NCBI RefSeq assembly: GCF_000317575.1
Contig: NC_019765.1
Coordinates: 62,001-126,000, forward strand
DNA: 64,000 bases
Direction: 5' to 3'
Origin: Stanieria cyanosphaera PCC 7437
GTDB taxonomy: Bacteria > Cyanobacteriota > Cyanobacteriia > Cyanobacteriales > Xenococcaceae
The translations under genes were made by a program, and so were the position numbers. Below, piece after piece: positions 17,173 through 24,710 of the stretch (its first letter is position 1; each line of letters begins with the position of its first letter). The notes under the pieces are model-generated. The model had not been told where the DNA came from. It saw nothing but the letters and a program-made list of their open reading frames with translations, and did not search any database.

Positions 17173-17580
17173 ATGAGACCTAACAAGGGTTCGCATTCGG
17201 TTTATTCAATTCATTTGCACTTAGTTCTAGTGACTAAATATCGTCGTAAGGTAATTACTTCTGCGATGATTGCTCGAATGACTGAAGTGTTTCAAAACAT
17301 CTGCAAGAAGAAAAAAAGCTTGATGCTTCAGTTCGATGGAGAATCAGATCACGTGCATCTTTTAATCGATCTTCACCCCGACAACAATATCTCTCAACTG
17401 GTAGCTAGTCTCAAAAGCGCATCTAGTAGAATAATTAGAAAAGAATTTGAAACTGAAGTCTCGAAAACCTATTCCAAACCTGTATTTTGGTCTGGCTCGT
17501 ACTATGTCGCTTCCTGTGGTGGCGTAACGATAGAAAGACTGAGGAAGTATATCGATGAACAAGATACTCCCTTAGACTAA
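17173..17580 (+). CDS. tnpA: IS200/IS605 Y1 transposase TnpA
   Basis: The 135-aa product contains the HUH motif (HVHLLIDLHP) and a C-terminal helix with the nucleophile Tyr in the ERLRKYIDEQ region or in SGSYYVASCGG; the former helix matches the usual Y-x3-Q-like position. Family length is about 130-155 aa, so it is complete. It catalyses single-strand peel-and-paste transposition. It diverges from tnpB, with 31 nt holding both start regions. Confidence 0.92.
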   Translation: MRPNKGSHSVYSIHLHLVLVTKYRRKVITSAMIARMTEVFQNICKKKKSLMLQFDGESDHVHLLIDLHPDNNISQLVASLKSASSRIIRKEFETEVSKTYSKPVFWSGSYYVASCGGVTIERLRKYIDEQDTPLD

Positions 17581-17628
17581 TTCTCGGGCATCGAGCCGTC
17601 GAATTAGTTCGCTATTCCGAGGGGCTGT

Positions 17629-17692
17629 GGGCTGAATTCACTTCAGCCCTTTATAAGCCCCGTTCCCTACCCTACTTCGTTGAGGGTAGGGA
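17629..17692. repeat. subterminal hairpins of the IS605-type element
   Basis: Two hairpins lie downstream of tnpA: GGGCTGAA ... TTCAGCCC (17629-17649) and TCCCTACCC ... GGGTAGGGA (17664-17692, 9-bp arms). Imperfect hairpins next to the ends are what Y1 transposases recognise. They mark the left end of the IS. Confidence 0.55.
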
Positions 17693-17746
17693 CACTCGCG
17701 AGAAAGTTGTATTTTTTGTCGTAATGCGCGTTCGCGATTCGGATTT

Positions 17747-18037
17747 TTAATCCGCAGAGTCGCATTGCTTCTTGTAACGAAGAGCTGCTATTTTTAAAGC
17801 TTCTGATAGCTGCGGTGGTTCGAGCAAAGCTGCGACAAAAGCTTCGCTGTCTTCACGATTTAGTTTTAGTGTTTGATGGCGTTGAATAACTTCAAATGCT
17901 GCCTCTTGTACGCTAGCAATCACAAAGTCGGTTAGAGTCCGTCCCTCTAAATCGGCTGCTTTTTGCCACAATGCTTTTACCTCTGGCGAGACACGGGCTT
18001 CTAATCTAGCTGAAGATTTGTTTGTTGACTTAGCCAT
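17747..18037 (-). CDS. DUF1778 (TacA-like) antitoxin
   Basis: ATG at 18037 is preferred over a TTG at 18046. The 96-aa product has the ribbon-helix-helix and helical pattern of DUF1778: SSARLEARVSPEVKALWQKA, GRTLTDFVIASVQEAA and the toxin-wrapping tail ending LREDSEAFVAALLEPP-like (here LNREDSEAFVAALLEPP). These antitoxins neutralise GNAT toxins encoded directly downstream. No GNAT gene follows here; the IS605 element does. The nearest GNAT toxin gene is 7 kb further along the same strand, so the pair may have been split by insertions. Confidence 0.88.
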   Translation of the reverse strand: MAKSTNKSSARLEARVSPEVKALWQKAADLEGRTLTDFVIASVQEAAFEVIQRHQTLKLNREDSEAFVAALLEPPQLSEALKIAALRYKKQCDSAD

Positions 18038-18071
18038 ACCAAGCAAAACGTAAATAAGTTATTTATTATTT

Positions 18072-18653
18072 TTATTGTACGGCATTTTGACGTATTATCT
18101 TGAGTAGAATAAAAGTTGGCTTGAGAAAAATCAGTAACAATCTCTTGAGATGGAGTAATGCAAACAGACAAAGCTGGGGATTCAACTCTGTTGGAGCAAT
18201 CACAGCCGTAGGCTTTAACTGCTGCCAATACTCCCTGGCGATCCGAGTAAAGCGATCTCGAAGAGATCCGCTTCGCGGTGCGCGCGTAAGCAAATCGCTC
18301 GATTGCCTCTTCTGATGGAAAAGGGGAGCATCTGGATGTTCGCGCTTGATTAGCTCTCGATAGTTGGCTTCTAATTCGGTTAAAGTTTTGGGTTCTCCCA
18401 AAATTCTCATAGCCGGGCTTTCTTCCGTACCATTGAGAGGCTATCCTGCTGGTAACAAACGATTGGTTAAAAGTAATACGGAAAAGTTTTTAAATTCTTC
18501 CAGTTTTTGTTTTTTCTGCTCTAATTGCCGTTCTTTTTCTTGCAATTGTGATTCCAATTTTTCGATCTGCAATAAAAAAAGTGGAAAAATTTCTTCCCTA
18601 ACGGGATTGCACTCAACAGGTCGATTGGATATGCGTTGTCTTTCCGAAAACAT
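18072..18653 (-). pseudogene. coiled-coil / J-domain-like protein, disrupted
   Basis: Two fragments share one frame and are separated by an in-frame TAG at 18441. The upstream part is a coiled coil (IEKLESQLQEKERQLEQKKQ). The downstream part reads ILGEPKTLTELEANYRELIK then REHPDAP, which carries the HPD signature of J domains, and later RFTRIAREYWQQL. Between them a cyanobacterial palindromic repeat adds the foreign segment RAPRSGSLRD. A J-domain co-chaperone role was possible for the ancestor. Both the stop codon and the inserted repeat argue that it is no longer functional. It diverges from dnaX with 43 nt between starts. Confidence 0.6.
18249..18303. repeat. palindromic repeat inserted in the J-domain relic
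   Basis: A GC-rich segment containing AGCGATCTCGAAGAGATC, CGCTTCGCGG and TAAGCAAATCGCTC forms overlapping short palindromes. It is a member of the short repeats that insert in-frame in cyanobacterial genes and encode RSGSLRD-like peptides. It explains the aberrant stretch in the surrounding reading frame. Confidence 0.6.
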
Positions 18654-18695
18654 CCCTCAACCTCAAAATTTAGTTTCACTTCATATAACAAAGTA

Positions 18696-20081
18696 ATGAA
18701 ATCTCTCCCTCTTAAATACAGACCGCAACAACTAGAAGACTTAATCGGACAGGAGTTTATTAAAACCACTCTCAAAAATGCCCTGTCAGCCAAAAAAATC
18801 GCACCAGCATATTTATTTTCAGGACCAAGAGGAACGGGTAAAACCTCTACCGCCCGAATCTTAGCCAAATCCCTCAATTGTTTGGCAGTCGAACAGCCTA
18901 CAATCAAACCCTGTGGAGAATGCAGTTCTTGTCGCAGTATCGAACGCAGTAATGCTATTGATGTCACTGAAATTGATGCTGCATCCCATAATGGGGTAGA
19001 CAATGCTAGAGAATTGATTGAGTTAAGTCACCTCGCTCCCGCTCAAGTTCGCTACAAAGTGTTTATCTTGGATGAGTCACAAATGCTCACCTCAGCAGCG
19101 CAAAATACCTTACTCAAGCTGTTGGAAGAGCCTCCAGAGAGAACCATTTTTATTTTATGCACTACAGAACTGCATAAGATTTTGCCAACAATCGTTTCTC
19201 GCTGTCAGCTATTTAACTTTAAATCCCTCTCCCAAACGGCTGTAATAGACTATTTAAGTCAGATAGCTACTACTGAAGAAATCGATCTCACTCCTGAAGC
19301 GATCGCTGCTATTTCAAAATCGGGTTTGGGTAGTCTCAGAGATTCCCTACAATTATTGTCTCAACTTCAAGTGTTACGGCAACAAATTACCTTAGACAAC
19401 GTAATTGAAGCTGTTGGTGGCATTAGTTCACAACAAATGTGGAAATTGATGACGAACTTAGTTAAAGAAGATGTCCTCAACGTCCTACTAATAGCCAGAA
19501 ATCTCATCCAAATGGGAAAGTCACCCCAATTAATCCTCCAAGATTTACTCAATTGTCATCGAGATTTATTGTTAGTTAAAGCAACTCAAAAAGATGGCAA
19601 ATCCTTGCTTTCTAGTAATCTCGAATATAGTAAACTGGACCAATTAGCCAGCAAAATTAGTTGGCATCACATCGAGCGCAATCTCGAACAACTCCAAAAA
19701 AGAGAACAGCAGCTTCGATTTAGTATTAACAATGCCGTTTGGTTGGAAACTTGTCTGTTAAATATGATGGACTCTACCAGCATTAATGAAACTCAAACAC
19801 TTCTAAATAATCGACAACACCGAACCAAAACCCAAAAATCGACTGCCAATCTGGGTCAATTGTGGGCAAAGATCGTTAACAGTACCGAGTTATCTAACCA
19901 AAAAATGCTGTCTCATGCCAGTTTAATCGACTTAGATCGAGAGTTAAATTTTGCCGTACTAGCAGTAGAATCCAAGTACGTAGCTAAGTTCCAGAAAAAC
20001 GTTACTCACCTCTCTCGTATCATAACCCACAGTTTGAGGCAGCAGCAGCCTATTAAAGTCATTATTGAGGAGCAGCAATGA
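18696..20081 (+). CDS. dnaX: DNA polymerase III gamma/tau subunit
   Basis: The frame is open from 18636, but ATG at 18696 gives MKSLPLKYRPQQLEDLIGQE, matching the family start HRKYRPxxFxxLVGQ. The 461-aa product has Walker A LFSGPRGTGKTSTARILA, the four-Cys zinc module (CLAVEQ ... CGECSSC), Walker B FILDESQMLT, sensor TTELHKILPTIVSRCQLF, and the lid/collar domains. It drives the clamp loader that opens the beta clamp. There is no long tau-type extension, so it may act as a gamma-like form. It overlaps holA by 4 nt. Confidence 0.94.
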   Translation: MKSLPLKYRPQQLEDLIGQEFIKTTLKNALSAKKIAPAYLFSGPRGTGKTSTARILAKSLNCLAVEQPTIKPCGECSSCRSIERSNAIDVTEIDAASHNGVDNARELIELSHLAPAQVRYKVFILDESQMLTSAAQNTLLKLLEEPPERTIFILCTTELHKILPTIVSRCQLFNFKSLSQTAVIDYLSQIATTEEIDLTPEAIAAISKSGLGSLRDSLQLLSQLQVLRQQITLDNVIEAVGGISSQQMWKLMTNLVKEDVLNVLLIARNLIQMGKSPQLILQDLLNCHRDLLLVKATQKDGKSLLSSNLEYSKLDQLASKISWHHIERNLEQLQKREQQLRFSINNAVWLETCLLNMMDSTSINETQTLLNNRQHRTKTQKSTANLGQLWAKIVNSTELSNQKMLSHASLIDLDRELNFAVLAVESKYVAKFQKNVTHLSRIITHSLRQQQPIKVIIEEQQ

Positions 20082-21043
20082 TACTAATATTAGTAGGAGA
20101 AGACCGCCACGGTATCGAACAGGAGATAAATAAGTACAAGCATCAAATTCCCCAACAGTGGCAAACCCTCAACTACAAGCGTTATGGTTGCGAGCAATTG
20201 TCAGAAGCGATTATGGATGCAGTTAGTTTCAGTTTCGGTGACTGTCAGAAAGTAGTAGTGATTGAGAATTGTAACTTTAGAGAGTTCGGAATCGCTGGTT
20301 TAGAACTGCTACAATCCATTGCCAAATTACCCGAATCTACTGATTTAATCTTTACTGCTAGCTCGATAGATCGGCGACTGAAAGTAGCTAAATTCCTGCT
20401 CGAACGAGGAAAAGTCGTCGAACACAAACTAATTCCACCTTGGCGAGAGGATTTACTCATCAAAGCTGTAGAAACTGAAGCCAAAGACATTGGATTAAAG
20501 CTCACCAAGGATGCTGTTCGATATTTAGCTAATGCCATTGGCAATGATTCAGAACGCAGGAGTAAAGAGTTAGAAAAGGTAGGAATCTACGCTCTCGATT
20601 CTAAATTAAACAAATCTCAAGTAGCTAATTTTGTGCCAATTAATACTCAAACTAGCTTGCAGTTGGCTGCTGCGATTAAAGCAGGACAGGCTTTATTGGT
20701 TGCCCAACTGACTGAAGAACTTTTAGCTAAAGGCGAACCTCAATTGAAGATTATTGCGACTCTCATTACTCAATTTAGGACTTGGTTGTGGACGAAATTG
20801 GCAATTGCTTCTGGAATTAAAACTAATGCTGACATTGCCAAGGTGGCTAATGTGGAAAATGTCAATCGAGTTTACTATCTGCGTCAGGAAGTAGCTAAAT
20901 GTTCCCTCTCAAGTCTGGCTCGTACTGTGGTTCTTTTGTTCGAGCTACAAATTGCTTGTCAACAGGGGATGAAAACAGATTGCTTGCAGTCAAAATTGTT
21001 ACTGGTTTGCGAACGATTTCAACCTCGAGATAAATACAGGTGA
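20078..21043 (+). CDS. holA: DNA polymerase III delta subunit
   Basis: The 321-aa product follows dnaX with an ATGA overlap. It matches HolA in length and pattern: MILILVGEDRHGIEQEI, the VVIENCNF strand in the Walker-B-like position without a functional ATPase site, TDLIFTASSIDRRLKVAKFL, WREDLLIKAVETEAKDIG, YLANAIGNDSERRSKELEKV and a C-terminal collar domain. Delta is the clamp-opening wrench of the clamp loader. Linkage of dnaX and holA is unusual on cyanobacterial chromosomes and points to a compact, replicon-borne clamp loader. Confidence 0.88.
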   Translation: MILILVGEDRHGIEQEINKYKHQIPQQWQTLNYKRYGCEQLSEAIMDAVSFSFGDCQKVVVIENCNFREFGIAGLELLQSIAKLPESTDLIFTASSIDRRLKVAKFLLERGKVVEHKLIPPWREDLLIKAVETEAKDIGLKLTKDAVRYLANAIGNDSERRSKELEKVGIYALDSKLNKSQVANFVPINTQTSLQLAAAIKAGQALLVAQLTEELLAKGEPQLKIIATLITQFRTWLWTKLAIASGIKTNADIAKVANVENVNRVYYLRQEVAKCSLSSLARTVVLLFELQIACQQGMKTDCLQSKLLLVCERFQPRDKYR

Positions 21044-21089
21044 ACTCTATCGCTCGTCCAAGTCGCTACTCCTGCACGAGACATCCTCA

Positions 21090-21224
21090 CTATTTCTGTT
21101 GACGTAGCTGGCGAAACTCCTCGACCAGTTCTTCTTCGCTAATTCCTTTCTCCTCTAGTAAGCCATCCAAATGAGCGTTGTTTTCCCGTTGGTTTTTCGT
21201 TAGTATTGAATCAGGAGGTTTAAA
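21090..21224 (-). pseudogene. C-terminal gene fragment (44 codons, no start)
   Basis: The minus strand reads DSILTKNQRENNAHLDGLLE then EKGISEEELVEEFRQLRQQK and a stop. The sequence is strongly helical and protein-like, but there is no start codon, and a stop lies just upstream within the ribosome-binding site of the next gene. It looks like the tail of a lost gene rather than a functional ORF. Confidence 0.4.
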
Positions 21225-21226
21225 TT

Positions 21227-21697
21227 ATGTTACAAGCCAACCGTAAACCTGGATTATTTAGCTTGCGCCTCGGTCAAACTTGGAAATCATTTGAAAAGTT
21301 CCGCACCGAAGGAGCAAAAGCATTATCGACCATTAAAGATGGTGCAGTTGCTACTCTGACGACAAAAACAGGACAATACCGCATTATAGAAGAACGCGAT
21401 TTCCAACAGATGTATGGTTTAGCACGTGATGTAGATCGGCTTCGTGGTGGATTGAGAATGGTTACAGTAGCCGTTAAAGCTGCTCAAAAACATCCCGACC
21501 GTGAAAACCTGGAGGTATTAGCCGAGGCGGTTGCCATGTTAGGAGAGTTGCCAGAACTCCCTACCAGAGATAGTTTTGAATCTTTGATGCCTGAAAATAC
21601 AGATTTTGATGACGATGATGATGTCATGCTCGATTCCAATCAAATCGAGCGTCCTTTCAGCAATGCAACTCCTATCTTGGAGGATAAATTCGATTGA
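21227..21697 (+). CDS. hypothetical protein, 156 aa, with acidic tail
   Basis: An AGGAGG ribosome-binding site lies 8 nt upstream, giving a strong start. The first half is basic (LFSLRLGQTWKSFEKFRTEG, GQYRIIEERDFQQMYG) and contains a strand-turn module. The centre is helical (DVDRLRGGLRMVTVAVKAA), and the end is acidic with DFDDDDDVMLDS. I do not recognise the family. It overlaps the next gene by 4 nt, so the two are coupled. The acidic tail could mimic DNA or contact a replication partner; that is inference only. Confidence 0.7.
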   Translation: MLQANRKPGLFSLRLGQTWKSFEKFRTEGAKALSTIKDGAVATLTTKTGQYRIIEERDFQQMYGLARDVDRLRGGLRMVTVAVKAAQKHPDRENLEVLAEAVAMLGELPELPTRDSFESLMPENTDFDDDDDVMLDSNQIERPFSNATPILEDKFD

Positions 21698-22362
21698 ATG
21701 CAGCAGCTAAAACTCCAGAGAGTTTAAAAGAATTAGAGATAAGTCTTCAAAACCTTTCCCATGACCTTCAATCTCTCACGATTATCCAATCTTTTGCTCA
21801 AAAAATCGGTAAAACTAAAGCACGACAAAAACTTTTTAATACCAATGGTGCATTAGTACGACCTCCCATAGAATATCAAGTGTTCATAGATAAAGGTTTA
21901 ATCTCTCCAGAAGAAGACCCCTTTATCTTGTTGCAAGGAGATATTATCAGTTCTGATGCTGCTTACTTTATGGGAGAGCGCATTACAGGTATGAAGTTTG
22001 CCATTGCTAGTTCTACCTGCGACCTCGTACCCAATCGCCGCCAGTACGCTACCTTGCTACGACTACAGCCAATTACCGTCGATAATCCTTATGCCAAGCA
22101 GCTTCTAGGGGAGATGCTTAAGTTTACTTCGACTCAAAGAATGTATCTTCCACCATTACCAGGTGATAGGGATACCGTTTTAGCCAATGCCATACTCTTC
22201 GATGGATTAGTTCAAATAAGACTGGAAGATTTATTGATGTCGACACGCCATGCCAGCTTAAGTTTGGTGGGATGGCGTATTTTTGGTTCTCTCGTGCGTA
22301 CCATCATGGTTAGAGCGGGAGAAAGTGAGGTGAAAATGAGAACTAGTCTTCAAACAGAATAA
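21694..22362 (+). CDS. hypothetical protein, 222 aa, with GD-I ... STCDLV motif
   Basis: The start is TTG, overlapping the previous stop by 4 nt (TTGA), with GGAGG 10 nt upstream; the nearby ATG is out of frame. The central part LLQGDIISSD ... FAIASSTCDLVPNRRQYATL recalls the GDI ... SQTCDLV ... RR pattern of a poorly characterised phage and genomic-island family whose function I cannot state. The C-terminal part is helical with ARHASLSLVGWRIFG-like text (TRHASLSLVGWRIFG). It is probably co-translated with the acidic-tail protein before it. Confidence 0.7.
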   Translation: MNAAAKTPESLKELEISLQNLSHDLQSLTIIQSFAQKIGKTKARQKLFNTNGALVRPPIEYQVFIDKGLISPEEDPFILLQGDIISSDAAYFMGERITGMKFAIASSTCDLVPNRRQYATLLRLQPITVDNPYAKQLLGEMLKFTSTQRMYLPPLPGDRDTVLANAILFDGLVQIRLEDLLMSTRHASLSLVGWRIFGSLVRTIMVRAGESEVKMRTSLQTE

Positions 22363-22411
22363 AGTAATAAATTTATTTGTTGCAATAATTCGTATTTACT
22401 CCAATTTCTTA

Positions 22412-22428
22412 GCTAACGCCATTTATAG
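22412..22428 (+). promoter_or_regulatory. shared upstream motif, copy E (GCTAACGCCATTTATAG)
   Basis: The closest match to the consensus, 27 nt before the start of a 211-aa gene, in a gap that contains nothing else. Confidence 0.55.
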
Positions 22429-22455
22429 CTAAAAAATCAAGACTTACAACTATTA

Positions 22456-23091
22456 ATGGCAGTTATTACTTTAAAAGAGCTAGTTTCTCTCAATCGACAA
22501 CATTCTTCTCCTCTAGCTAACTTTCAAACTTCAAAGCAAACAATACAACAACAGCAGTTTCAATTACTAGTCAGACAAAAGCGAATGGGTTTAAACATCA
22601 AACCCTTACTCAATCCTCAGCTTGCTCTTTGGCTCGAACAGCTTGAAAGTTTTATTCCTGGAATATTTGAGTCGCGTAAAAAAATTTATCTCGACAGTAG
22701 ATGGAAAGCCCAACTTAAAATAGATGAAGCCAATTACTGGCTTGAAGTTCCGATTAATGCTGGAGTAGTTAAGACCAAAGTTCGGCTTTATGAATGGAGA
22801 ATTGGCAGTGCCAAACTCAACTGGAGCGACAGGGTCAAGCTTTGGGTAGCCTGCCGATATCTTCATCTTCAATATCAACCCGAAGATTTATGGATGGTTA
22901 TTTGTGCTTTTTCATCCCAACATAATAGTTATATTCAAAAACTATGCTGGAATCAAAAAGATGACCGTACCATCGAACGAGAACTAATATCCTTACTTTC
23001 AGAAGATACTTTAAAAAGTCCTCCCCAGCAAGTAGATAAATATTGCCAATACTTAACTAATTTCGATGAAATCGAAGAAATAAAGTTGTGA
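22456..23091 (+). CDS. hypothetical protein, 211 aa
   Basis: I do not recognise the family. The N-terminal 60 residues are Gln-rich and basic (SKQTIQQQQFQLLVRQKRMG). The centre contains an alpha/beta segment with Trp-rich text (EWRIGSAKLNWSDRVKLWVA), and the C-terminus is acidic. Alternating strands and charged residues are compatible with a nucleic-acid-processing domain, but no catalytic motif is clear. It carries a copy of the shared motif, so it probably belongs with the helicase, clamp and glycosylase genes. Confidence 0.7.
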   Translation: MAVITLKELVSLNRQHSSPLANFQTSKQTIQQQQFQLLVRQKRMGLNIKPLLNPQLALWLEQLESFIPGIFESRKKIYLDSRWKAQLKIDEANYWLEVPINAGVVKTKVRLYEWRIGSAKLNWSDRVKLWVACRYLHLQYQPEDLWMVICAFSSQHNSYIQKLCWNQKDDRTIERELISLLSEDTLKSPPQQVDKYCQYLTNFDEIEEIKL

Positions 23092-23094
23092 CAA

Positions 23095-23245
23095 ACCCAC
23101 AGGGTAAACCCGTGTAGGCTTCCTACTTCGACGATACTTGACTAGACATAGCTATTGCCGTATCCCCGTCAGCGGTATCTCCATAGGCTAACACCGCCCG
23201 TCCCGTCGCCTAAAGGCAAGACGAGTATTCTCACTCGCAGATATA
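23095..23245 (+). ncRNA. structured RNA relic resembling a HEARO/omega RNA
   Basis: The segment between two ORFs is GC-richer than its surroundings and folds well by eye: CACAGGGT-AA-ACCCGTG, then GGCTTCCTACTTCGACG, then CGTC-GCCT-AA-AGGC-AA-GACG near the 3' end, followed by CTCACTCGCAG. From memory this resembles the HEARO RNAs found upstream of IscB-like genes, or other IS200/IS605-superfamily guide RNAs, in cyanobacteria. No IscB or TnpB gene follows, so it would be an orphan left after loss of the nuclease. The family call needs a covariance search. Confidence 0.5.
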
Positions 23246-23397
23246 AAAAAGCATTTTTCTTTTACAGCAATTTAGATCGATGTCACAGCTATCAAATACT
23301 CGATCTAGTTAGATAGGAATTGTAACTTGGCGAGCGATAAAGCTATGTCGAACGAGCTTCTCGTCAGAAACGTCTATTGCCCACGCTAAACACCACA

Positions 23398-23880
23398 ATG
23401 AATTTACCACAAGATAAATACGTCTACTCTGGAAAAGCTGCCGCTCTTCTTGAGGTTAGTAATAAAACCTTAATTAAATGGGTCAAACAAGGACATATAA
23501 ATTGCCTCAGACAGGGAAAAAATCGCAAGTTTTCCCTAGCAGAAATAGAAAAGTTTAAACAAAGTTCTTTCTACCGCAGTCGAAATCCAAAGTTTACCTT
23601 GATTTATGTTCGTGCCGAAAACAGTTTAGAAAGGAGAAATTTAGTAGAAAAAGCTAGAGATTATTGTCAACGAAATAGCTGGACGGAAATAGCTATCTCT
23701 GAATCAACTCAACCCCAAAATTGTCTGAATACTCTATATTTTCAACAAGCTTTCAACTATTTCTTTGAAAGAAAAATAGAAAGACTAATATGTTGTAAAA
23801 ACCAGGATGAAGTCAGTCGTTTTTTTAGCACTTTAGTCAAACATCGAGGTATAGAGGTTTTAGATTTACTTAATCTTTAA
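23398..23880 (+). CDS. IS607 TnpA-like protein with MerR-type HTH, probably catalytically dead
   Basis: ATG at 23398 (MNLPQDKYVYSGKAA) fits best. Residues 10-50 form the MerR/excisionase HTH of IS607 recombinases (AALLEVSNKTLIKWVKQGHI, KFSLAEIEKF). A resolvase-like domain follows, where the usual IYARVSSxxQ reads IYVRAENSLERRNLVEKARD: the catalytic Ser in its standard position is replaced. The length of 160 aa is also short. It may be a decayed transposase or a repurposed DNA-binding regulator. It lies just after the orphan structured RNA, suggesting a shared mobile-element past. Confidence 0.65.
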   Translation: MNLPQDKYVYSGKAAALLEVSNKTLIKWVKQGHINCLRQGKNRKFSLAEIEKFKQSSFYRSRNPKFTLIYVRAENSLERRNLVEKARDYCQRNSWTEIAISESTQPQNCLNTLYFQQAFNYFFERKIERLICCKNQDEVSRFFSTLVKHRGIEVLDLLNL

Positions 23881-24009
23881 TGGTTTTAGATAAAGCTATT
23901 ATGAAGAGTTCCAGAACGAGGTAAGTATTTTTAACAATAACTAGCCAAATTAAGCGTCCCATGAATTAAAAATTATATAGATGTAAATAAATAAAATACG
24001 GAATTAATC

Positions 24010-24687
24010 ATGTTGAAAACAAAAGTTCTTCTGATTGAAACTGACCCAGCTATTGCTTTAGGCTTGCCAGAATTAATCCATCAAAAAGTTCAATCGGAAA
24101 TAGTCGTTGATGTTTCCACTAATCATGAAGATGGTCTATCAAAAGCACTTAGCTTAAAACCAGACTTAATTTTGATGGACTTGAATCATGGCAAAGGTTT
24201 GACTTTAGCAGAACAAATTAAAAATGTTCTTCCCGAAATAAAAATTCTATTTCTTTCAGCTACTTTGAGCAATCAACAAGATTTAATTTGCCTCATAGCA
24301 GATGGCTATAATGGCTTTTGTCTTAAAGGTATGGAAGTTGATGAGTTAATTGAAGCAATTCGAGTTACTCAAAAAAATGAAGATAGTATTTATTTAGATG
24401 CCAGAATCGTTAGCGATTTGAGAAAACAAATTAGTCGTTTAAAGTATGTTACTGACGAAACTAATGAAGAAATTACTCATCTGTTGGCAGAATTTACAAC
24501 CAGACAAAAAGACGTACTCAAGTTACTTTTACAGGGAAAAGATGAAACTGAAATTAGCAAACTACTGGAAATTTCTTACTATACGGTTCGCTCTCATTTA
24601 AATGCGATTAGAAACAAGTTAGTCGCAAAAAGCAAATCGGAAGTGATTGCTAAATGCTGGAGTATGGGTTTAGCTTATGCACTGTGA
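24010..24687 (+). CDS. NarL/LuxR-family response regulator
   Basis: The 225-aa product has a receiver domain with the acidic pair in VLLIETDPA, phospho-acceptor Asp in LILMDLNHG (about residue 57), Thr/Ser in ILFLSATLS and Lys in FCLKGMEV. It ends in a LuxR-type HTH (FTTRQKDVLKLLLQGKDETE, ISYYTVRSHLNAIRNKL). It should bind DNA on phosphorylation. No histidine kinase is nearby, so it may take signals from chromosomal kinases. It is a possible regulator of the shared-motif genes, but nothing in the sequence proves this. Confidence 0.93.
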   Translation: MLKTKVLLIETDPAIALGLPELIHQKVQSEIVVDVSTNHEDGLSKALSLKPDLILMDLNHGKGLTLAEQIKNVLPEIKILFLSATLSNQQDLICLIADGYNGFCLKGMEVDELIEAIRVTQKNEDSIYLDARIVSDLRKQISRLKYVTDETNEEITHLLAEFTTRQKDVLKLLLQGKDETEISKLLEISYYTVRSHLNAIRNKLVAKSKSEVIAKCWSMGLAYAL

Positions 24688-24710
24688 CTAGGGACCTCAA
24701 TTCCACGAAT

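Larger units (their letters stand above)
15924..17700. mobile_element. IS605-type insertion sequence (divergent tnpB and tnpA, both intact)
   Basis: A Y1 transposase gene and a TnpB gene diverge from a 31-nt gap, the IS605 arrangement. Subterminal hairpins lie outside both genes. Exact ends were not determined. The outer hairpin near 17664-17692 and the hairpin near 15930-15950 set approximate limits. The element sits between the recombinase operon and the DUF1778 antitoxin gene. Confidence 0.75.
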
